This document shows, piece after piece, positions 56,868-64,000 of a stretch of 64,000 nt of DNA. The stretch's first letter is position 1. Each line of letters begins with the position of its first letter. The notes beneath the pieces are model-generated. The model was not told the DNA's origin and did no database searches. It saw nothing but the letters and a program-made list of their open reading frames with translations. The position numbers and the translations under genes are program-made. The stretch comes from Azadirachta indica (Eukaryota > Streptophyta > Magnoliopsida > Sapindales > Meliaceae): NCBI GenBank assembly GCA_022749755.1, contig CM040444.1, forward strand, positions 19,331,326 to 19,395,325, written 5' to 3'.

Positions 56868-58008
56868 GGTTTGAGATTTTAATATATAGATAAAAGATTT
56901 AAGAAAAGGTACACTTACCTCCCCTAAACCATTAGTTGAACATCTAATTTTATTTATATGATTATAATAGCCTTAATTTCAAAGTAAAATATAATAAATT
57001 TAATTTGCATGTAATCAAAAATAATTTTAATTTATATTTATATTTATTTAAAAATTAGAAATTTAATTAATAACAATATAATTTGTGATTTTAGTTTACG
57101 TATATTTAATATTTATTAAAATTTAGAATTTAATTAATGATAATTTAACTTGATAATTTTAGTTTACATTTATTTAATATTTACTCAAAATAGAAATTTA
57201 ATTTTTAATCATATATCATATTTATTAAAATCTCAAATCCTAATATGCAAAACCGTCGCTTTTCTTACTCCCCTCTTTTACAAATTCTTCAGCAATAAAT
57301 TATATTTTTTTTATTTCACTAAACAATTTCACAGGTTTATTAATCTCACTTTTCTTATAAAAAAAACACTTTAATACAAGATATATGTCATATATATTCA
57401 TATTAAATCCACACTTCAATATCAATCTTATGACTCGTAAAATAAATGCAAACTTTTGGATTTATACAAAAAATTTGATGAAACTACGCAATGACGAAAA
57501 ATTAGAAAAAGTATTAACATACCTAAATTGCTAATTTTAAATATCATTAAATAAATTTTTAATTTAAATAAATATTAAATGAATATAAATTATAATTGTC
57601 ATTAATCAAAATTTTAATTATTTTAATTTTTTCAACATCAAATAAATTAAAATTAAGTTTTTTAAACTTTATTTTAAAGCAATTAAGAGTATTATAGTTA
57701 TTTTAAGTAAAAGTACATGGTCAATTGACGTCCAAGGGAGGTAAGTGTGTCTTTTCTTAAAATTTCTATTTAAGTGTTAAAATCGTAAATTTAATTATCA
57801 TTAATTAAATTTCTAATTTTTAAATAAATATAAATATAAATATAAATTAAAATTATTTTTGATTACACACAAATTAAATTTCTTATACTTTACTTTGAAA
57901 TTAAGAGTATTATAATTATATAAATAAAATTGAATGGTCAATTAATAGTCCAAAGGAGGTAAATATAAGTTTTCTTAAACTTTTCATTTAAATGTTAAAA
58001 TCTCAAAC
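56868..58008. mobile_element. Long-TIR foldback element (left arm)
   Basis: The element starts GGTTTGAGATTTTAATAT and ends GTTAAAATCTCAAAC. About 180-200 bp at each end are inverted copies (TTTAAGAAAA..., CTTACCTCC, ATTATAATA...CTTAATTTCAAAGTAAA, TAATCAAAAATAATTTTAAT). A third, inverted copy of the end sequence (57690-57830) lies inside. There is no transposase ORF. Its copy in the right arm is 61259-62397. Confidence 0.7.
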
Positions 58009-58980
58009 AACAGTTATTTGTTAAAATAACTATTTATGAACTGTTAGCACTGTTTTTCATGGGTCTTCCTGACCCAGATCCTGTAAATATTTGAACTTTT
58101 CAATGCCCAACTGCCCCAACAATAAGCCATCAGCATATGTACATCACCTATTACGTTCGATTTGTATGGGCTACCGTGCTAAGTGGGCAAAAGCGATGCC
58201 CCAGTAGTAGATTTCCTGTGGCGTAGCCTCCAGAGGTCGTCTATAAATAAATAAATAAATAAATTAATAAAGATTTAAGTTTCTACGTTTAGGTTTGTTT
58301 AGCAAGAACTTAGAATTGGACTATAATAAATTATATATAATAGACTGGATTAGACTGAATTGTAATAAATTATATTGAATAAAATTTAATATAATATTAT
58401 ATTTAATGTGTGATTATATTATGAAATATTAATTATATAAAATTTATTTTTATTATTTTATTATATATTATTACTTTTAACAACAAGATTTGGACATGAC
58501 AAACTGTGACAATTATTTTTGTTACTAACACTTTTGAATTATTTAATTATTAATTAAAAGTAATAATACATAATAAAATAATAAAAAACAAGTTTGTCAT
58601 CTAGGGTTATTTTGGTAATAATAAATTAAATAAAAGGTTTTTTTTTTTTTTTTTTTTTATACGGTGTAAAAGCCGCGGCCGCGACTAAACTGGATTCTTT
58701 TTCTGGAACAACTGTTTGTGGCTCTTGCGACGACGCATGTCAAGACAAATTATTCTAAAGATTCTCACACTTCACATCGAGTGGGAAGTGCTTATAAAAA
58801 CCAAAGACATGCAAACATTTTATAGCAAGACAAGCGTTGTCCTCACTGCAAATCAAGTTATCACATTACTGAAGGTTATATTAATCAGGTTAATTATTAT
58901 TTGTTTGAGCTACGTACATCCCATCGTCTTTGATTAAATCTTTGATACTGCTTGTTTACATGAGCCTTGTTTGATGATTA
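58009..58980. other. Arm DNA between the TIR element and the S-domain fragment
   Basis: No gene is assigned. It holds a TAAA microsatellite (58240-58262), a T run (58636-58660) and a GCGGCCGC stretch (about 58675-58683). A plus frame at 58716-58937 recurs inverted at 60555-60334 with the same protein, but it shows no family signature. Confidence 0.5.
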
Positions 58981-58981
58981 A

Positions 58982-59618
58982 CTAGTTAATATGATCATAT
59001 TTGGATAATAGGGTATTTTCACTAGACCAATCCGAGTCATGCTTCACTCTGTATCCAGGTAACCAAAGGCATCTCCTGCTTAGGCCACGACCATAAGTAT
59101 ACACTTCTTTAGCTCTATAGACGCCGTGAACCCCTACATGCTCTAGGATTAATGGCTTGCCAATGAAATAACCCATTTCTTTGTTTTCTCGTCAAAGCTG
59201 TACAACCACAGATTGTCATCAAAATCCAGTGTCAATCGTCTGAACGACTTCACAAAATTTGTTGATGAGAATTCTAAACTATTAGAGGAAATAAAAATGA
59301 CCAGATGGATCAGGTGCTACAGTCTACTGCTATTGTATGTGAGTAGAGCTTCGGTCGACTTCATATGGCCAAAGCCAAACGGAGAGCCAGTAGATGCTGG
59401 TTATTTCTGGAACCTAGAAGAGAAGATAGAGGACATTATTGAGCTAGTACCTACACCAAGATTGCTGGTGTTGAGAAGTTGCAATTTCACTGAGAACTGT
59501 AAAGACCCTGCAGAGCCGTAAGCGTTATCACCCACACTCGAAAACCCTGCAGAGAAAACACTATTAAGAGAAATCAAAGTAACATTTAATAAAAAAATAA
59601 TTGAGAACACTAGAGTTT
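58982..59618 (-). pseudogene. S-domain RLK fragment, left of palindrome centre
   Basis: On the minus strand 59610-59401 reads LISLNSVFSAGFSSVGDNAY and SLQFSVKLQLLNTSNL, the start of the bulb-lectin domain. 59230-58982 reads LWLYSFDEKTKKWVIS in one frame, then VGVHGVYRAKEVYTYGRGLS and CLWLPGYRVKHDSDWSSEN. The order follows the functional gene but is shortened to about 630 bp by internal deletions, with frame changes and stops. No kinase part is present. Confidence 0.85.
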
Positions 59619-59653
59619 ATTCTAAAATGATCTCTCATATTGCACTTTGCTGG
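59619..59653. other. 35-bp spacer at palindrome centre
   Basis: Unpaired bases between CTAGAGTTT (left) and AAACTCTAG (right). It contains GATCTCTCATATTGC and no feature that I recognise. Confidence 0.9.
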
Positions 59654-59659
59654 AAACTC

Positions 59660-60290
59660 TAGTGTTCTCAATTATTTTTTTATTAAATGTTACTTTGATT
59701 TCTCTTAATAGTGTTTTCTCTGCAGGGTTTTCGAGTGTGGGTGATAACGCTTACGGCTCTGCAGGGTCTTTACAGTTCTCAGTGAAATTGCAACTTCTCA
59801 ACACCAGCAATCTTGGTGTAGGTACTAGCTCAATAATGTCCTCTATCTTCTCTTCTAGGTTCCAGAAATAACCAGCATCTACTGGCTCTCCGTTTGGCTT
59901 TGGCCATATGAAGTCGACCGAAGCTCTACTCACATACAATAGCAGTAGACTGTAGCACCTGATCCATCTGGTCATTTTTATTTCCTCTAATAGTTTAGAA
60001 TTCTCATCAACAAATTTTGTGAAGTCGTTCAGACGATTGACACTGGATTTTGATGACAATCTGTGGTTGTACAGCTTTGACGAGAAAACAAAGAAATGGG
60101 TTATTTCATTGGCAACCATTAATCCTAGAGCATGTAGGGGTTCACGGCGTCTATAGAGCTAAAGAAGTGTATACTTATGGTCGTGGCCTAAGCAGGAGAT
60201 GCCTTTGGTTACCTGGATACAGAGTGAAGCATGACTCGGATTGGTCTAGTGAAAATACCCTATTATCCAAATATGATCATATTAACTAGT
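59660..60290 (+). pseudogene. S-domain RLK fragment, right of palindrome centre
   Basis: The mirror copy of 58982-59618 on the plus strand: VFSAGFSSVGDNAY (59720), FSVKLQLLNTSNL (59780), NLWLYSFDEKTKKWVIS (60060), GRGLSRRCLWLPGYRVKHDS (60180-60240). It differs by a 1-bp loss at about 60117. With its twin it makes a head-to-head pair separated by only 35 bp. Confidence 0.85.
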
Positions 60291-61258
60291 TAATCATCAA
60301 ACAAGGCTCATGTAAACAAGCAGTATCAAAGATTTAATCAAAGACGATGGGATGTACGTAGCTCAAACAAATAATAATTAACCTGATTAATATAACCTTC
60401 AGTAATGTGATAACTTGATTTGCAGTGAGGACAACGCTTGTCTTGCTATAAAATGTTTGCATGTCTTTGGTTTTTATAAGCACTTCCCACTCGATGTGAA
60501 GTGTGAGAATCTTTAGAATAATTTGTCTTGACATGCGTCGTCGCAAGAGCCACAAACAGTTGTTCCAGAAAAAGAATCCAGTTTAGTCGCGGGCCGCGGC
60601 TTTTACACCGTATACTTGAAAAAAAAAAAAAACCTTTTATTTAATTTATTATTACCAAAATAACCCTAGATGACAAACTTGTTTTTATTATTTTATTATG
60701 TATTATTACTTTTAATTAATAATTAAATAATTCAAAAGTGTTAGTAACAAAAATAATTGTCACAGTTTGTCATGTCCAAATCTTGTTGTTAAAAGTAATA
60801 ATATATAATAAAATAATAAAAATAAATTTTATATAATTAATATTTCATAATATAATCACACATTAAATATAATATTATATTAAATTTTATTCAATATAAT
60901 TTATTACAATTCAGTCTAATCCAGTCTATTATATATAATTTATTACAGTCCAATTCTAAGTTCTTGCTAAACAAACCTAAACGTAGAAACTTAAATCTTA
61001 TAATTTATTTATTTATTTATTTATAGACGACCTCTGGAGGCTACGCCACAGGAAATCTACTACTGGGGCATCGCTTTTGCCCACTTAGCACGGTAGCCCA
61101 TACAAATCGAACGTAATAGGTGATGTACATATGCTGATGGCTTATTGTTGGGGCAGTTGGGCATTGAAAAGTTCAAATATTTACAGGATCTGGGTCAGGA
61201 AGACCCATGAAAAACAGTGCTAACAGTTCATAAATAGTTATTTTAACAAATAACTGTT
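60291..61258. other. Right-arm DNA between S-domain fragment and TIR element
   Basis: Mirror of 58009-58980. There is no gene. Confidence 0.5.
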
Positions 61259-62397
61259 GTTTGAGATTTTAACATTTAAATGAAAAGTTTAAGAAAACTT
61301 ATATTTACCTCCTTTGGACTATTAATTGACCATTCAATTTTATTTATATAATTATAATACTCTTAATTTCAAAGTAAAGTATAAGAAATTTAATTTGTGT
61401 GTAATCAAAAATAATTTTAATTTATATTTATATTTATATTTATTTAAAAATTAGAAATTTAATTAATGATAATTAAATTTACGATTTTAACACTTAAATA
61501 GAAATTTTAAGAAAAGACACACTTACCTCCCTTGGACGTCAATTGACCATGTACTTTTACTTAAAATAACTATAATACTCTTAATTGCTTTAAAATAAAG
61601 TTTAAAAAACTTAATTTTAATTTATTTGATGTTGAAAAAAAATTAAAATAATTAAAATTTTGATTAATGACAATTATAATTTATATTCATTTAATATTTA
61701 TTTAAATTAAAAATTTATTTATGATATTTAAAATTAGCAATTTAGGTATGTTAATACTTTTTCTAATTTTTCGTCATTGCGTAGTTTCATCAAATTTTTT
61801 GTGTAAATCCAAAAGTTTGCATTTATTTTACGAGTCATAAGATTGATATTGAAGTGTGGATTTAATATGAATATATATGACATATATCTTGTATTAAAGT
61901 GTTTTTATAAGAAAAGTGAGATTAATAAACCTGTGAAATTGTTTAGTGAAATAAAAAAATATAATTTATTGCTGAAGAATTTGTAAAAGAGGGGAGTAAG
62001 AAAAGCGACGGTTTTGCATATTAGGATTTGAGATTTTAATAAATATGATATATGATTAAAAATTAAATTTCTATTTTGAGTAAATATTAAATAAATGTAA
62101 ACTAAAATTATCAAGTTAAATTATCATTAATTAAATTCTAAATTTTAATAAATATTAAATATACGTAAACTAAAATCACAAATTATATTGTTATTAATTA
62201 AATTTCTAATTTTTAAATAAATATAAATATAAATTAAAATTATTTTTGATTACATGCAAATTAAATTTATTATATTTTACTTTGAAATTAAGGCTATTAT
62301 AATCATATAAATAAAATTTAGATGTTCAACTAATGGTTTAGGGGAGGTAAGTGTACCTTTTCTTAAATCTTTTATCTATATATTAAAATCTCAAACC
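61259..62397. mobile_element. Long-TIR foldback element (right arm)
   Basis: Mirror copy of 56868-58008, starting GTTTGAGATTTTAAC and ending ATTAAAATCTCAAACC. It moved with the arm and is not a separate insertion. Confidence 0.7.
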
Positions 62398-63345
62398 TTG
62401 AGGGAGGTATGTGTTAAACTCCCTTTCATAAATTTAATTGGGAAAATAATATTTGGATCGCTAAACTTTTTAAAAATAACAAATAAGAACGTAGTATTCT
62501 CCTATTTTAACAATTTCATCGGTACTGCCAAAATTGTAAAGTCACTACCACCACATGAAGCAAGACCATACGATGACGTCGACATTCTATTACGGATTAA
62601 TGTACTTGCCACCACCACTATCCCTATCGTTGCCATGGTTACTAGATACACATATATATTCGAACCGACCCTTGTTTTGATTTTTTTTTTTTTAACTTAC
62701 ATCTTATGATATTCATGCTCATCCCACCATAATCTAACTATTAGATCTTTTTTGTCTCTGTTTGCATTTAAACTTTTAGATTATTGGAGCAATTTGTGGA
62801 GTTACGATTTATATAGCATTAAAGATAAGCATTATAGATTGATTTCAATATTGTTGATAGTAGATTTAGGTCAAAGAAGATGAAGGAAAGATAAAAACTC
62901 TAAGGATATTAATTTTTTTTTTTACCTTAATTTTGAACATCTTATAACTCTGTTATATCAATAGGGACAAATATATTAAAATCGGACAAAGTATATTCTT
63001 ATTTTTTTCCTAAAGTTCAGAGATGAAAATATTATTAATTATAGGGACTAATTTATTAAAATCTGACAAATAATATTTTTATTTATTACTTTTCTAAAAT
63101 TATATAAATGCAAATATTATTATCTCAAATTTTATCGGGGTCTTCTCTTTCAAACCCAAACATATGATATTAATATGATTTTCTTTGTTTTTAAAAGAAT
63201 ATATATTAATTTCATTAAATTGACCTATTGTGCTATTTTCTAAAATAACTTTCTTTTTAACATAAAGGTAAATTAAAGGAGTGTTCGTAAGAGATATTGG
63301 ACATGTTTTTAATTTATTTTCATACTTTTTATAGCAACTCAGCCC
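62398..63345. other. Upstream DNA of the right RLK gene
   Basis: Mirror of the left upstream region with about 390 bp missing near 63180-63190, where CATATGATATTAATATG meets TTTTAAAAGAATATATATT. No gene is visible. Confidence 0.5.
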
Positions 63346-63353
63346 CTACGTCA
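63346..63353 (+). promoter_or_regulatory. TGACG/ACGT motif upstream of the right RLK
   Basis: CTACGTCA, 154 bases before the start codon, in the same place as the motif at 55519-55526 of the other arm. Confidence 0.4.
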
Positions 63354-63507
63354 CCGTAATAAATTTGTAGTTGACCCTGCAAATTAAGATAATGATTTAA
63401 AGCCAAGGACCCACCGGCAACATAATTGATAAAGACAAGTATATTATTATATTGTTTTATTTATTAAAGCACAAAGAAAAATTAAGTGCATTCATTTACA
63501 GTCAGTA

Positions 63508-64000
63508 ATGGCTACCTCAGCTTTCCAATTTGTTCTTCTTCTGTCTCTCTTGCAAACTTGGACTCCATCTTCATCAACATCATTCGATGTTCTTGAAAGA
63601 GGAGCTTCCCTCTCTGAGAAAACAAATGACACACTAATATCTTCGAATGGTGTTTTCTCTGCAGGATTTTTGAGTGTGGGTGAGAATGCTTTTGGCTTTG
63701 CAATATGGTACACAAACAAAAACATACTGCCAAATGATTATACCGTGGTTTGGATGGCCAATCGAGACGAACCAGCTGGGAAAAGATCAAAGCTTTCATT
63801 ATTAAAGAATGGAAATCTCATCCTCAAAGATGCAGGTCGAAAAGTTTTGTGGTCCACAGCTACGGCCATAGCTTCTTCTCATTCTTCTGTGAAACTGCAG
63901 CTTGACGACTCTGGCAATCTTGTTCTACGTACTTCGGGCGGTGAAAATACTTTGTGGCAAAGCTTTGATTCACCTACAGATACAATACTTCCTAAACAGT
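63508..64000 (+). CDS. S-domain receptor-like kinase, right-arm copy, 5' part
   Basis: The ATG at 63508 opens a frame that stays open to the window end (164 codons). It starts MATSAFQFVLLLSLLQTW (signal peptide) and runs through the bulb-lectin domain with LISSNGVFSAGFLSVGENAF, VVWMANRDEPAGKRSKLSLL and GGENTLWQSFDSPTDT. It differs from the left copy at residue 4 (Ser for Thr). The S-locus, PAN, membrane and kinase parts lie beyond the window. The two frameshift sites of the left copy are also beyond it, so this copy may be the working one. It is transcribed away from the palindrome centre, divergent from the left gene. Confidence 0.88.
   Translation, partial: MATSAFQFVLLLSLLQTWTPSSSTSFDVLERGASLSEKTNDTLISSNGVFSAGFLSVGENAFGFAIWYTNKNILPNDYTVVWMANRDEPAGKRSKLSLLKNGNLILKDAGRKVLWSTATAIASSHSSVKLQLDDSGNLVLRTSGGENTLWQSFDSPTDTILPKQ

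Larger units (their letters stand above)
54872..59618 (+). repeat. Left arm of giant palindrome
   Basis: Position p in this arm pairs with 119272 minus p near the centre, and with 118872 minus p beyond a 400-bp length difference (left 55690-56085 is missing on the right). It includes the 5' half of the RLK gene, its promoter, a long-TIR element and S-domain fragments. The arm is seen from 54872 only because the window stops at 64000; it may extend further left. Identity with the right arm is very high by eye. Confidence 0.95.
59654..64000 (+). repeat. Right arm of giant palindrome (cut by window end)
   Basis: Reverse complement of the left arm. The differences seen include a 1-bp indel (right 60117, one G fewer than left near 59150), changes in homopolymer and microsatellite lengths, an extra C in the GC-rich stretch at 60590-60600, a missing stretch of about 390 bp (equivalent to left 55690-56085), and point changes such as codon 4 of the RLK (Thr left, Ser right). 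These argue against a pure copy artefact. Confidence 0.95.

Noticed and set aside
58716..58937. 73-codon frame repeated at 60334-60555
   Set aside because: It is repeated only because of the palindrome. There is no signature, and it lies next to noncoding arm DNA.
59213..59521. 102-codon plus frame across the S-domain fragment
   Set aside because: It is the opposite-strand shadow of the minus-strand S-domain fragment and recurs in the other arm for the same reason.

Overview
The window is nuclear DNA of a flowering plant, most likely a eudicot. It is AT-rich, has intron-containing genes with GT-AG junctions, and carries plant retrotransposon and CACTA-transposon debris, a cupin family of the Arabidopsis At1g07750/At2g28680 type, and S-domain (G-type lectin) receptor-like kinases resembling maize ZmPK1. 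A 100-base run of N marks a draft-assembly gap. I cannot fix the species; Citrus or another woody eudicot would fit but is not proven. No tRNA, rRNA or CRISPR array was seen.

Layout. 1-9118: two decayed Ty3/gypsy elements of one Tat-like family, facing each other tail to tail, with a coiled-coil ORF remnant between their pol ends. 9119-10400: a Ty1/copia RNase H remnant between two 220-bp direct repeats. 10400-30900: a tandemly duplicated cupin locus with at least four units. Unit 0 keeps only promoter and last exon. Unit 1 holds an intact four-exon gene (coding 16353-17652). Unit 2 holds a copy broken by a 1-bp deletion (28473-29767). Unit 3 is upstream sequence only. An LTR element (18464-24154) with a 19-unit, 50-bp minisatellite, and a LINE fragment, separate units 1 and 2. 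A fourth, inverted cupin copy (first exon only) abuts the assembly gap at 32513-32612.

33000-43200 is gene-poor: a hAT-like MITE, a solo LTR with a perfect 5-bp target-site duplication nested in another repeat, and an old direct duplication of over 1.2 kb. 43270-48300 is a decayed CACTA (En/Spm-like) element with recognisable TNP2 and Transposase_24-type genes, both on the minus strand. 48300-51540 is mostly intergenic with one orphan promoter-like segment.

The right end is the most unusual part. An S-domain RLK gene (52909-55364, minus, with two +1 homopolymer frameshifts) lies in the left arm of a palindrome whose arms exceed 4.3 kb (54872-59618 and 59654 to beyond 64000) with only 35 bp between them. 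The right arm carries a second, divergently oriented copy (63508 to window end). The palindrome centre is itself built from head-to-head S-domain pseudogene fragments. If transcribed, it would form a long hairpin homologous to the kinase family, as inverted repeats of plant gene families are known to do in silencing.
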